Source: Cristatella mucedo | Lineage: Eukaryota > Bryozoa > Phylactolaemata > Cristatellidae | Reading direction: 5' to 3' | NCBI GenBank assembly: GCA_009760855.2 | Contig: WPIO01000200.1 | Coordinates: 248,001-312,000, forward strand | Length of the DNA stretch: 64,000 nt | In this document: one piece after another, positions 37,531 to 50,539 of the stretch | How the letters are laid out: each line of letters begins with the position of its first letter | How positions within the stretch are numbered: position 1 is the first letter of the stretch | Notes under the pieces: model-generated | What the model was told of the DNA's origin: nothing | Seen by the model: the letters and a program-made list of their open reading frames with translations, nothing else | Database searches by the model: none | Program-made: the position numbers and the translations under genes

Positions 37531-39609
37531 AGCTGAAGCTGGACAAAAGTCTACAACAAAAGCTCCGATGCTTTCTTAGCATTTTCGTGAGTGCCCAGTA
37601 CGATGGCCATCAGATGTTGGGCAAGCTTCTTATGTTGTATCCATTATAGGTCTTGGAAAGTCTATCTGTGGCCTTTTGCAGCGTACAGACAGTCGCTACA
37701 CTATTATCAGGCAACTGAATTTGGCAAGTTTAGGTAACTCTTAAGGAGCTGACGTTTCTTCAAGCCTTCATATTTATGAAAGTTGTCGAAGTCGATGCAG
37801 TTATGCCTGAGATTTCCTCAATGGAGCGATATTGAAAATTTCTCGGGGCTAAAACGAAGCGAGTGTCGTGGCATGAAGTTTATATAAGACACTCAGCTAA
37901 AACGGTTGCTGGCAGAGAGAGTTACATGGTGACTTAATGCAGATTGATTTATGTCAAATATACAGTAGAAGCCCTCTGTGAAAGCAAGATTTATGAAAAG
38001 AAGCAATCAATGAGAAGAATGGAGAAAAATAATCTAGCATCATTGTTATCTACACAAAATTTATTCCCACTATAAAACTTAGTGTGCTATTATTAAGTTA
38101 TAATCGTTACTTCACGTATGATTAAACGATCGTGATAATTTGTGAAGTTTTGAGAAATGTTTCTTTGCCAACTGCTCTGTTCATCAAAATTTGTTTGTGC
38201 ATATCCTGGTAGCTGTAAGTCCAAGCTTAAAGGCTGCATGACTATATCTGTTCAGCTGCCTGAGGAGGTGAGTGGACGTAATGTAGTTGAATCATCATGC
38301 CTTGTAAACCCTACTGCAATCCTCTCCTAGTGAGTTTAACTTACTTTAATCTGCTAGTTTTGGTAATGTCAGAATCCGTCTCTCACTCAAATATTTCCCA
38401 CCATTGCATAGCTGCGTCTCTGCACGTGCTCGCTGAATCGAGCGTAACCCAATTACCGAGCAGCACAGCTCGCTGAAAAGATGAGGTCAAAAGTTCCATA
38501 CGGCTAGTTAATGTTAAATGTACTCCGCAGTTTAAATTTGTATTTGATGTACACAGTACAAAGCCTTCGCTTTATAGCCCTGCCTTCAACTTGGTATGAT
38601 GAGTAGTCTTGACAACGTAATCAGGTCGAGCTCTGGACCCGTAAGCCTGAGGTTGCAAGGTGGCCTGGCTGAAGGTGAATTTCTTTTTCTGTGCTAAGTT
38701 CCACTATAGAAACACCCTAAATACTTTGTATTTTAAAATTATAAAGGCAAAAAGTTCTTCTAATGTAACAGACATCTTTTGCTGCTGCCATAAACGAATG
38801 TCATAGCTCTAAAACCGAATCTTGGAAAGAAACGCAGTGCAAGTTGTCACTACAGTTAAACCAGCTGAGTCGCAATTAAAATCTAATCTCACGAGTGTTT
38901 AAAAAGACTAAAATGCTTTCCAGTACTCGCATGCTAGGGGAGCGCGATAACAATCTAGGAAATATAGGAAGAGAAGTGATTCTTTTAGGGGTCTAAATAA
39001 TTTTGTTTAAGTTAGCCAGAATTATTATAAGAACCCTTCTGCTTAGATAACAAGTACGAGCGTGGGAATTTAAGGCTCTGCCTCTACTAGACATAAGCTG
39101 CTAGAGATATAACAAGTCGATGTACGAACTGGATGAGAGCAGCGCTCTCGTGGCAGGCGCGACAACCAAACTGAGCTAATTTTTGCAATATAAATTGCTA
39201 CGCGAGATTTAAGCAAAAAACGACTTCGATACACGTCGATCTACAAATGTTCCTTATTCAGAAGTCGCTCATAAACTCTTTAGTGACTGTCATCATTCAG
39301 GTCTAAGATGTTGCTATTTGTGTATTCCTTCCGAAATCTCGCTAGGTTCACCGAAAGGTGACTAGAGCCAACGACGAGTGAAGGAATCCGTATTTGTATG
39401 CGCCAAGAATAACAATGGAAAAGCCGTCGATGCGGTGTCTCGTTCGACCTGTGAATAGAGTGATAGGTAGCGGACAAAGAAGGTTGAGTAAATACTCAGC
39501 ATTAGCTAATAAAATGTTTATTCCCAAAGCGATTAGATAGATCAATTTAGGAGGTGGCTTACTTAACTGCCTGATTAATAAAAAAAATTGATTTGAAGAG
39601 CTGTTGAGA

Positions 39610-39735
39610 CGTCCACCAACAAGCGTACCGGGATAACGAAATACGAAAAATGCTGCTCGGCTCGAACCCGTGTCTTGAACTGTGAAGCGCAAGCCCCGAC
39701 CACTGAAGTTCAAGCCCTGGGTCGTCGAGTCCATG
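39610..39735 (-). mobile_element. tRNA-derived SINE remnant
   Basis: The minus strand has an A-box-like TTCAGTGGTCGGGGC and a good B-box match (GGGTTCGAGCC) about 45 bp later, the spacing of a polymerase III promoter. The tail is unlike the family A hairpin, so this may be another SINE family. Confidence 0.5.
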
Positions 39736-40439
39736 CGAATCCACCCAGCACCTTGGCTCAGAAACGGTGGCTAGAAGGCCCTAAGCCAGCACTTTCCCAG
39801 ACATCCGACCAATCAGTCGATATGACCAATCTGAAAAACCAGAATAGATTACGTATATTTTCTTGCCGTCCACTCACTAGCGGCTTCTAGTAAGCCACGA
39901 GCATTGGAAACTGGGGACTAAAGTAATTCATAGACAAGCTTGGCAAACGAATAAAGATCAGCGAAGCAGCATCGGTTGGACCGGTCAAAGAGGCTATTGA
40001 TTTGAAGCTATTGGTTTGGCTCAGTGGCTATATAGAATACTGTGCATTTGCCAAATAGAATTTCAGTCTGAAAAGACATGCGTTTGCTTAGTTGGGCTAA
40101 AACATCATCTATGTCACATCAATAAGGACAAAAATGGTAAGGTTTGAGGATAAATGACAGCAGAGGCATGGAGCGTCCGTCATTAGCAACATAGAAACTT
40201 GCATACAAGAGCTCGAGTATCTACAGCACTGTCGCCAACACTTACTTATCTAACGTACTAGGTAAAACTGCCTCAATCAAGAATATTTTTAAGCAGGTCA
40301 ATCTTGTAATCTAAGCAGTTTTCAGTAACATAAAAAGTCACCCATTTAAGTAGAAAAACTTTAAGTATGAGGATTTATGACGATGAAATGCTAACTTGAA
40401 TTGACACAAATATTGGCTGCGAAAAATGCAATTTTATAG

Positions 40440-40679
40440 ATCCCTGCAGTACACCCGCGTACACTGATGGCGTCATCCCATCAAGGGGTGGAAGTTGGAA
40501 TAGTAACTACTCGTCAGGCACAAATATACAAGTACAATGCGACGCCGGGTACGTACAGACGTCAGGATACACCTGTGGCAAGTGCTCACTCGGAACTTGG
40601 TCATGGGGAAGTGGAGGTGGATGTGGAGGTGGATGTGGAGGAGGATGTGGAGGTCAATCACTATTGAGGTGTTCTCCAG
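40440..40679 (+). CDS. CCP module 6 exon with Gly-Cys insertion
   Basis: This is an 80-codon exon, phase 1-1, with no ATG in frame. Acceptor ATTTTATAG|A; donor CCAG|GCAAGT, a GC-type donor. It begins N-P-C-S-T-P, has Cys II in V-Q-C-D-A-G-Y (residue 34), and W-S-W at 54-56. It then carries G-G-G-C repeated three times (cysteines 62, 66, 70) before the final L-L-R-C (78). With C46 and C49 it has eight cysteines instead of four. The insertion is encoded by a 12-bp minisatellite (40611-40654). Length and cysteine count are unique among the modules here. Confidence 0.82.
40611..40654 (+). repeat. 12-bp coding minisatellite GGATGTGGAGGT
   Basis: About 3.5 copies of GGATGTGGAGGT or GGATGTGGAGGA lie in frame inside the CCP6 exon and encode G-C-G-G repeats. 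Confidence 0.9.
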
Positions 40680-42087
40680 GCAAGTAAATTAGACCTGTGT
40701 TCTGTCTGAATTGCACAAATTAAAGACATCAGTGCCATTGTCTGAAGTTATGATGTATAGCAATTACAACAATCGCAGTCACAGCAAAGCCGATGTCTTT
40801 CTCTCGCGTCGGTAAGAATAGTAGGGTTGCAGCAAACTTGTAATCTTCAAAGTTACTCGCAGATTGAACTCCCATCTAAAACTGACAAAGTGCTGTTGTT
40901 TTTGTCTAAACTGATTTTATTACAGATGCTAAGAATTCCTAAAAGAACATTTACATGTGTAACTATTAGCATCTAAAAAGATAAAATAAAGCTTCTGGAA
41001 ATAAATTAAAGGCCAGCAAATTGAAGCTCTTCATTTTTAGTGATTAACGGCCGCTAACCTCAATCAACCCCTCCTGCAGTGCTCAAATAACAGTTGCCTG
41101 CTTTAAGGCTTGATTCAGTAACGTGAGTCGCGATGTAGTCTCATCATACATTTGGGCTAAGACCCAGCAGACAATTTATAGAGCTGTACAAGCTGGCGTC
41201 AGCAGTGGGGTAAGGTGCTCACACTTCACGCCTGAGATCGAGAGTTCAAGCACGCCAGCGGGAAATAGTTTTTAGCATGCTGTGAGATAGGTGATAGCCG
41301 AAGAGGCTCTTCTGCCGCTAAGGAAATGAAACCGACCGATTTTCTAGTGTTAAATTATTTTGTTACTTATCATCTAGTTTTGACTGATAAAGTTTATGCA
41401 AAGCCTGTAGCCTAAGATGGGCCCTATGATTTCTTGTAAACAGTATTGAAGACTTGAGCACCAAGACATACTTGAGTAAAAAGTGGCCTTAGATCGCATT
41501 CAATTTTGAAACCTTTAAATTTCCGGTGCATTTATAAATAGTAATTCATATTAGAAAGTTATTTGAAATTAATGGCCAATATTTATTTGAGTGTCTATCC
41601 GACATGGTTTATCTTCCCAATTTGCTTGTTATGCATACAAATTGCTCTTTCATCAGCTGTTTGGAGATCATAGCACTTAATTCTTCTCATGATAGAGAGA
41701 TGATAGATGCAGTTGGAATTACGTTCAGTAATATCACCAAGACAACAACTAGGCTTTCCAGCTTTACATAACAGCTCTACCTGCCCATACAGAGAAGATA
41801 CAGAGAGAAAGAGAGCGAGAAAATTAAGTAACTAGAGAGACAGACAGTCAAACAGAAAAGCAGACAACAAGAGTGAGAGAAAGAGAGAGAGCCAACATGC
41901 TGAGATTAAGCTCATGGACGTAAATTCTGACCGTGGTCTCATTCACGAGCTGACGATCCCAACTTAGTGGTATTTCGCCGTGCTGGCTTTAAAAAAATAG
42001 AAATTAAACAATAATCTGCCGTTGGTATTTTTTAGCCAAGTGTTGTGAAACAAGTGACCTGTAGTGAAGAACAGCGACATTTTGCAG
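40680..42087 (+). other. Intron between CCP6 and CCP7 (GC-AG type)
   Basis: A 1.4-kb intron starting GCAAGT and ending TTTTGCAG. It contains a tRNA-like SINE remnant (41190-41290) and a purine-rich GA stretch (41800-41893). Confidence 0.6.
41190..41290 (+). repeat. tRNA-like SINE remnant
   Basis: On the plus strand, GGCGTCAGCAGTGGGGTAAG resembles an A box and GAGAGTTCAAGCACG a B box, about 40 bp apart. The match is only partial. Confidence 0.4.
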
Positions 42088-42297
42088 GCTGCACTTTGTC
42101 AACAAATCAGCGCACGAACGTCAACCAGAGATCATTGTATATCCAAGGCTCAGGTTCAGATTACCTGGCCAATGGGACGGTGAGTCTGGCATGCTCAACA
42201 GGTTATGCCAGTACAGGTGGCAGTTCATTTGGAACGTGTCTGCTCAATGGAACTTGGAGCTGGCAAGGGGCCTCGACAATGCTCCAGTGTTCCCAAA
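42088..42297 (+). CDS. CCP module 7 exon
   Basis: This is a 70-codon exon, phase 1-1 (acceptor ACATTTTGCAG|G, donor CCAAA|GTAAGT). Four cysteines at 2, 36 (L-A-C-S-T-G-Y), 51 (G-T-C) and 68, and the canonical N-G-T-W-S-W-Q-G at 54-61. Two N-glycosylation sequons (N29-G-T, N54-G-T). It is the cleanest match to the consensus of this gene's modules. Confidence 0.92.
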
Positions 42298-43267
42298 GTA
42301 AGTAGATTGACAGAGATTCTTCTTGACGATGCCGATCGTTTAGACTGATGTTCTATAGCTCTGGCATCAGGTATGGGCTTTGATGCAAACTTGGGTGCAC
42401 TGAAGTGTGATACGAACGGTTTAACTGGATTTTCTAGAAAAGTAAGAGTAAAGTACCCTAGAAATATATACAATGGCTGGAAAGCTACATCACCGACATA
42501 GGGACACAACAATTTTTTTTCACATTGGTAGAGAATGCATCTTTCACGAAGTGGCCGATTAAAAACTTTTCCACTGATTGTTGACAGTTCTTAATGCAAC
42601 CTTATTTTCTAAATGTATGAAATTATATAGATTTTTCTAAGCTTTAATATAGCAATAGCAATGGGTCTTTTTTATTGATACAGTCTTGGATAAAAATTCC
42701 TCATTAAATACGCAAAATTTGTTCACGTACGTCTATCAAATATTGTCACTAAATTAAAGTTTACTTAGCAACAAAGTCGCAAATATGATTCCTTAAAAGC
42801 CACAGCACTTTCCTTGCACAAGAAAAGAAAGAACGTAATATTTACTTTTAATTTATCACACAATTTAAGTGTTCGTACTACGAAGAATTCGAAAGGTTTA
42901 TAAACATTAATCCGCTCGAGCTTTTTTGATATCTATAGATAACAAGAATTCTACATGCAACTTAAAGGAACTCTTTAAATGAGGACTGCACTGCACGCAA
43001 TCTCAAAGGCTGAAGCCGAGAGATTCTTGAACACCTGTCGATGCAAATGCTCTCAAAATGATCGTATAAGGCGGGTTTTTACAATCACTTTAATCTGGTC
43101 GAAAAGAGTACCAGTAGCTGAAGATTTAGCAACGGCATTTTTCGCCGCAGACGTCGCAACCCAGGGACGCATCTGGCTATCATCATTCAGATAAGCTGAT
43201 TCAATAGCTTCCTTTATATATCTGAAAAAGAAACTTGCTGGCTACCTCCACCGCTTGCTGTGAGCAA

Positions 43268-44210
43268 TATAGTAATAATATTAATGGACTTGATAAATCT
43301 CCCGCAGAGAACTCAACTTCTTTCTAGATGCTTTGCATTTGCTGCAACGGGAAATGTAATTGAATGGTGAGTAATATCATGCTTGATAAAAAAACACCAT
43401 GAATAACATGGTTAGGGGTGACATGCACAGGGTCAGCATGCAAGTGTGCTTAGTGGCAGCATGCAACAGTGTCAGCACGCATAAGCACATGAAGGACGAA
43501 TCACAGGGACCCACTAAATGCTGTCCAAAATAGGTGTTTTTAAATTCTTTTTAAATGTGGCCAAGCCAGGGGATGTTCTGACGCAAGTCGGGAGGGAGTT
43601 CCAGGATTTGGGAGCATACGAACTAAATGCACGGTCTCCAAAGGATTTGAGGTTTGTAAGAGGTATTGGTAGAATGCTGGTTTCCGAAAAGCGGGTGGTA
43701 CGATGCTTGGCCTGGTGGGGGAGTAGATAAGAGAGATAGGCTGGAGCCAAAGAATGAAGTGACCTAAAAGTGAGCGACAAAACTTTGAAGTCGATCCGTT
43801 GCTTGACTGGTAGCCAGTGCAGGTCGGCGAGAAGTGGTGTGATGTGGCAACTGAGACGTTCACGACTGACTCGCCTAGCTGCAGAGTTTTGCATAAGCTG
43901 TAATAGCCTGATTGCACATGCTGGTAGGCCAGCAAGCAGCGAGTTATAGAAGTCAAGTCGGGATGTAACAAATGCATGAACCAACTTAGATGTGGTATCA
44001 TTATCTAAACAAGCCCGAATTTTTTACAGTTATGTAGCTGAAAATAAGCAGATTTGACTGTAGAGCTGATGTGGTCGTCTAATGAGATGTCACTTTGGAA
44101 CATGACACATAGATTTTGAGCTGATTCTAAAGGAGATACGCTGGCAGGGCCAATTTTGAGTGTAAGCTTTTCCAATTTCTGAATCGCACTGGGTATGCCC
44201 CTAACTAGTA
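43268..44210 (-). mobile_element. LINE family A, longest copy
   Basis: On the minus strand, from high to low coordinates: a reverse-transcriptase thumb region, K-L-V-H-A-F-V-T-S-R-L-D-F-Y-N-S-L-L-A-G, then I-T-P-L-L-A-D-L-H-W-L-P-V-K-Q-R-I-D-F-K, then W-N-S-L-P-T-C-V-R-T-S-P-G-L, and a 3' UTR ending in the GCGCC-type hairpin and an imperfect (ATT)n tail. The frame is open for 156 codons (43514-43984). The motifs are those of CR1/L2-like non-LTR elements, which move by target-primed reverse transcription. It is 5'-truncated and lacks the catalytic core and endonuclease. Confidence 0.9.
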
Positions 44211-44221
44211 AATATAGAATT

Positions 44222-44300
44222 GTCCACTGCAGGACTCGAACGCACGATCTAGCTCTTGAAGAGGGACCACATCAAACGGGATTAAGACCTATCATCCAAA
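44222..44300 (-). repeat. tRNA-like SINE remnant
   Basis: The minus strand has GTGCGTTCGAGTCCTGC, a good B box, ending close to the 5' boundary of the LINE A copy. The A box is poor. Confidence 0.4.
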
Positions 44301-44504
44301 GACTCCACACACACCCTCTGTCACTTTAGAGGGCTTTTTCATCACTTCTTTCTCTAGGAAACCAAGTGCAGGGTGCTGGCCTCTAGCAAGAGACGGCGGC
44401 TCACAAACCTGAATGGTTATTTAGTGAGTTTAGAGTAAAAATGATTATTGGTGTTCATACTTACAGACAGGTATTTATACCGGTATGCACGTGTAAGTAC
44501 CTCT

Positions 44505-44938
<434 letters not shown>

Positions 44939-45489
44939 GTTGTCCTGATCATGGGTAGGACTAACCCCACGTGTGTTAGCAGTAGATCAGTTCTGGTCTT
45001 TTCTCATCGGTCCAGATTCTGCAAATGACTGACCAGTAGCATTTCGTAACGTCAAGGCTAGTACGAAACGCTCAGTTAGCGGCCGTCGCTTAAGGACGGC
45101 CGTGCTGGAACATACCTGAAGCCAGCTTCTATTTACTATGCTGATAGACATAAGTAAAACTAGTGTATGCAAAGGGTGCATATGAAGACTGTTAGTGACC
45201 ACGTTGTGCAGAGGAGCGTATCGCTGGCAGCCCTATGCTCGCCGACTTGCTTAGGCAGCTGCTGCTGGAGTATCAAGCCACTACGCTGGGCACTTGCCAT
45301 TGCACTAGTTAATGGAAGTTTCGAGGTGCCGAAAATTGGTCGATCGAACGCGCCCTGACAGCCTGAGCCTAGGCATAGCCCCACCGAAGCACTTGTCGAT
45401 AACCCCACCGTCCACTGGAGGGGTTATCGCACTGCCAAAACTAACTCGACCCTCGTTCATAGCCACGCCTTCAGGAAGGAAAAATATAA

Positions 45490-45540
45490 CTTATTGGCAC
45501 AGAAACTTTGAAATCCTGAATCTCTATCGGGCGCTTTAAT
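45490..45540 (-). repeat. SINE/LINE 3' hairpin fragment
   Basis: The minus strand shows AAAGCGCCCGATAGAGATT, the start of the hairpin tail shared by LINE A and the SINE. No body is attached. Confidence 0.4.
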
Positions 45541-46254
45541 TAAGCAGTAGAGCTGGCGCCAGGAACTCTGGTCCGTAACGGCAAGTACCTAATACAGCTG
45601 GCCAAACCACGGCCCATGGCAACGAATTCTCTTTAAAGAACTTGCCCTATATCTTCCTCGAGAAACGTTGACTCAAGTCCTTAATAGCATAGCTGCATAA
45701 TAATAGCAATTATGTTTATTTCGTGTGACACCCTAAGAAAGCTAAACAGCAATCCAGACATTTACTGCTATCTGCAAGAGAAGCAATAACAAATTATTAT
45801 TGATATTGAGGATTACCTGAGCGTGAAAGCTTGCAAAAGCACCAAAGTTTCATGCCCAGCAAAGCCAGCATGTGTGCACAAAACTCAGGACCACTGGTTA
45901 GTAGGACCCCTGGCTCATCCACATGGACTGAATCATTTCCATGTAAGCGGTCATGGGTCAAAGAGACAAGACACTAAGTTTGTCTGGGTGCTATATAAAA
46001 GTGTAGCACCGTACATAATCCGTGCTTCACCAATCTTAGACGGCCCCCGACGATGTAAAAAGGGCTAGGTCCATATATATCGCTATTGGTAATGGATCAC
46101 GTTCAGGGACGAAAATATGGTCTGTTCAGCTATAATGGTGCGGCCTTGTACGAAGTTAACCGGAATGGAACGAAATCGGCTCTGCTTACATGGTACACAA
46201 TCTGGGGCTTATTGAAACAATACTAATCATGATGATTGTAATCGTTCATCGGCA

Positions 46255-46305
46255 TGGCGCCCCAAGAGAAGTAAACCTCTATTCGGTTGCTTTAAAACTT
46301 CATGC
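46255..46305 (-). repeat. SINE 3' hairpin fragment
   Basis: In antisense the segment reads GGCGCCCCAAGAGAAGTAAA then CCTCTATTCGGTTGC, the hairpin tail of the SINE at 10485 and 63477 with several changes. Confidence 0.5.
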
Positions 46306-48019
46306 ATGAAAGGGTATAGCTGCGGAATATTTAAATCAATGTATCCTGCTTTGACAAGCGTATAGAAGCAAAAAACTATAATCCATTGATAAATTCGCAA
46401 AAGCCAAGATGTAGAAACTCAGTGCCATCGGCTAGTAGAACCTGTGGCTAGTAACGCGGACGTAATCGTGCACAGGTAAGCCACAAAGCACGCCGGAGCA
46501 AAAAAGAAGAGTTCACTCCGTCTAAGGGAACATTGATGGGGCAGATGCATTTTTAGACAAGGTTTAGATGATGCAAATTTATTGCATGTAGTGACTGCAG
46601 CTGCAAGCAGCCTTCTAAGCTCTCCGTGCATTCGAGCTGAAGGCTCTATTACCAAAAGACCTCTTTCAGTGTGAGGTACGGCCGTGCACATCCATAGTGA
46701 CCATACATTGCTCGGTCATAGCCACAACCACCCAGACATAAAAATAGATGCGGAAAAACAGTTGTTGCTACTCTGACTCTCTTATTAAAACAACAAGGCG
46801 TTTCGCAAGAAAGGGAAAAAACCGGTAGGCCCATGCACATCTTATATGAACAGATAGTTATTAGCCTAATTACAACTGCTGACAAGCTTTTTACTAGCCT
46901 TGGTCAGGTCTAATTGAAACTAAGATTAGTGCGTCTATATTGCGCAGTTATTACAGATTGAGTGTTTGTTTACAAAAATTAAATTTAACTTTACATAAAA
47001 CAAGTATCCCAGTTTTACTTCCTTAAAAATTCCTATTTTTTGTAAACCTAAATCGAGAGACCTCTCCTTTTATCTTAATGAGAGTTACACCAATAGTAGT
47101 AGAGTTGTCTACTTTGTACATTGTAAAAGAGTTTATTAAGCCGTTCATGTAATTTAAGCCATTGCACAGCTGTTCTCTCAAGTTGGCGAGGTTAGCAGAG
47201 TATCAAATGAAATTTTAAAAACTAACAGAGTAGAGATTTAAATGTCAATGATGCTTTCAAATCTAAAATTTGCAATGCAATATAAATTTGCAAAGGTCAT
47301 TACTGACTGAATCCGTAAGCAGATATTCCTAAAAGTTACTTGGTTCCCTCTAAGCAAGTGCATACTGAGCCACCTTAGCCGTAACGAAATTGGGGTACGG
47401 AACGACAAACTCCCGAGAAAGGGACACAAAAAAGCAATTAAATTTAATGCGGAAATTGTGCTAGTGCGACTTGACCAATAGTTCCATTTGATATAGGAAC
47501 ATTCTGAGAATTTAAGTGTTTTGTGAGAGTGATCAGATTTCGTAATTACCTTCTACGTGGGTAAATGAGCCTGTCGCCGTATAAGGCATACAGTGTCTTT
47601 TGGTAACTCCTGATAGACTAAAAAATTGTCATGCCGCTAAGCGGCATTGTTTTAAAATTGAACTTTTTTATTTACTTCCTACTAGATTTTTACTATGCAT
47701 GTTAATAGGAAGACAGATCACTGAATACCACGGTGACCCTTGTGCGTACTTAAATGGTAGGCAAACTCTGCAATTGTTGGTACCCGGGAAGGAGAACTTG
47801 AAGAAAAATTAAAACTATCGGCTTCCGAGGTCCTAAAATGACTTTACGATTTACTATGAAGCTCTGCTAAATGAGATTATTAGTTTTTGTAACAGATGAA
47901 TATCAGCAACCATAGCTTTTCATGATACCAAATCTGCCACAGAGTTAGTGCAAGATTCACAGTTAACCTGTAAACTTATCCATGGCATTTGTTTAACTTG
48001 TAACGAAATTTTCTTGTAG

Positions 48020-48205
48020 CTTGCTCACTACCTACTTCAACTGGATTGATCATCGCTTCTGGCAGTTATAGCACAGACTACTTTGATGGTCAGTCCATCT
48101 CGATGCAATGTAGCCAAGGCTATGTCCCCACCAGTGGTGACGGTAACGCAACTTGCTGGAGTGGGAGCTGGGACTGGCACAGTACTCAACTGACCTGCCG
48201 TCGTG
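48020..48205 (+). CDS. CCP module 8 exon
   Basis: This is a 62-codon exon, phase 1-1 (acceptor TTTTCTTGTAG|C, donor CGTG|GTAAGA). Four cysteines at 2, 31 (M-Q-C-S-Q-G-Y), 46 (A-T-C) and 60, with S-W-D-W at 50-53. Sequon N43-A-T. It is the shortest module, compact in the I-II loop. The minus-strand frame over the same bases is a shadow. Confidence 0.9.
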
Positions 48206-50539
48206 GTAAGATCGATCGCCAATTTTTGCGAAATATTTAAAGAGTTAAACAAATTTAGCTTCCAAAATATTCATTGTCTTGGGGTCATTACTTAATACTT
48301 GGCCGATTCGGTATCGTTGAATAAATACAGTGGCAGTGAAGTCGGCGCTCTATTAAGGTATGAGAACTTGCATTGGAATTTCTGAAAAATCCTGTTTTTG
48401 ATCTTGGTAAATAGACGCTAGTAGACTCCAGGTAATGAAGTATGATATCTCTAAGGATTATCTACTTAAATGTCACTTCTTTGATGCATAGAAGGAGTAA
48501 CTCGGGAATCGTGAAAGAAATTTCAGGAGATTTGCCAAAAAGATAAGATACTCGAAAGAAATAATGCTTTCAAGAAATTTGTAAAGTATTCAGTGGACTG
48601 TTGTGCAAACTTCTCTGAAAGACTAGAATCTATCAAAAAAATGTTTTTAAAGCAGGTAGTGATCAGGTTTATGAAAGTGCTAAATGTTGAATCAATTTTG
48701 TAGTTGACTTCGAATACTGTAGACATATTTGCTAAATACTCAATTATTGACAATTTAACGAATTATCAAAGTGTTTATAAAGATTTGATAAAAATGGTCA
48801 ATGATTTTTTTATTGTTCACAATGTACAAAATACAAATAGACTTCCCCTAGACAAGCTGGCGGAGTAGATGGTCTAATATTTCTGGAGAGTCTATACAAT
48901 AATTTGTATTTTATCAGACGAGTTACCACGTGTGCTTATGGTTTGATGAACAATTTTACTTTTATTTGTGATCATACGCAAAAATATTTGCTTGACGTGC
49001 ATTAGAATATTATTCTTCTGACAGAATTGGTACAGAATTTGTCTGTTATGGGTTCGCAAAAGAAGGTTACTAAGCTTGTGGCCTAGATAGCTGCACACAA
49101 TTCAGCGTTCATATGACTTATTTTGTTAATATTTCTGTGCTGGACAGAGTATTCGGTTTGCTCAATAAAAATTGAAAATAGAAGATAAATTTATCATAAA
49201 TATAATTTCAACTAGGGAAGTCACATGAAAGATTAAAAATAAGGGAAAGTTTAAGTTTCATTAACAATTCTTCCACGAATTGACCTGTGCAGAAAAGCAA
49301 ACCACCTTAATTTTGGACCGGACACGTAAGCAAGATATATCCCAGAGCCTCGCATATGTGCTCGGCTATAGGTTTTTGCTCTCATTTCGGTTGATTCTTT
49401 TTGAATCTTTAGCTCTTAGGACAAACAGACGCTCAGCGTACTTATCTTATTACGTCTGTCGTTCTCTTCGTGCCGCAGTTTGCTTTTAAGTGAATCCAAG
49501 ACGAGCAACAGCTTATTAGCGGATGAACAAAGCATAACATTATTTTCAGCGTTTCCAAGTTTTTCAGAATTCTCAATCTTTTATTGGCGACAGAATTGTA
49601 CCTTGGAAAGCTTTCAGTTTTAATGTAATATTCGCAACATATTTCTCAAATACTCCAAGGAAATACACAGGGTATTAACAAGAGTAAAGTGTATCAATTC
49701 ATACACTAATTTTCTCCGCTTGGATTTATTTGTTAAGAAGAAATATAGACGGAAATCCAAAATATGTACATACCAATAGTCAAGACGGATAATAAATCTT
49801 TGATATTACAGTCAACCGTGCTGTGGAATTAAAGAAGCATTGAAGATATCGTCTTTGGGATTCATGAAATACCTGAAGAGTTACCCAAGTGTTACTAAAG
49901 TTTCTATCACTAAAAGATACTATGGACAATTCAAAAAATCATTAATTGTGCTCTCTCACAACTCGGTCATGCTGAGTCTAGTATCTGCCTGCCTTCGAGT
50001 AGATTAGCGTGCTTGCTACGTGATCTGGACCTAGATTGCCATACTTTTATGGATCACTAAATGCCGCGAATGTTAATAGCCGCCGAGCACCTTTTAAGGA
50101 TCTGAAGCTGTCATGTGCGAAGGAATCTTAGTTATTTTGTAAATTGACCAACATAGTGTAACTTAGCGCCATTTTTACTTGGCAGAAAAAACAGTTCAAA
50201 TGACTATTGGCGGGATGGAGATCCCAAACACCTAATCTTAGGAAAAGCTGCTTTCTTTTATAGCAACGAGTGTCACACTTGCATTAATATACAATGCGGT
50301 TCACTAGTTATGAGAAAGAGATCTGTGTATAACTCCCGAGTTGTCGTTTGAGGCATGGCAGTGCATTTTAGCGTGGGTGTCTTAGGTGCCGCTCAATTAA
50401 GTGGTTCAGACGATTTGAAACTCTCTATGAAGATTCAATTTATTTACATCAGTAATTATATTGCATAGCAATCTAAAAGAAGCAGCAGTGAGAGTCAGCT
50501 GGTCATTAAGCACCATTTATATTGCGGCAAATGAGCCTG

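Larger units (their letters stand above)
31882..40439 (+). other. Intron between CCP5 and CCP6, 8.6 kb
   Basis: This is the largest intron seen. It contains GC-richer stretches with open frames but no recognised domain (33860-34160, 35030-35360, 37050-37400), two C runs (35383-35418), a transposon-end-like segment (36766-36800), an (AG)n microsatellite (37455-37527) and a tRNA-like SINE (39610-39735 minus). A frame of 138 codons at 35521-35937 has no splice, domain or homology support that I can see. Confidence 0.5.

Noticed and set aside
40467-40667. An ATG frame rich in V-E-V-D-V repeats over the CCP6 exon, and its minus-strand partner rich in H-L-H-I.
   Set aside because: Both are other-frame readings of the 12-bp minisatellite; the sushi frame with splice sites is the real one.
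49281-49325. A phase 1-1 candidate microexon of 33 nt (GTGCAG|AAAAGC...ACAC|GTAAGC).
   Set aside because: No cysteines, weak acceptor, and such short symmetric matches are expected by chance in 50 kb of introns.
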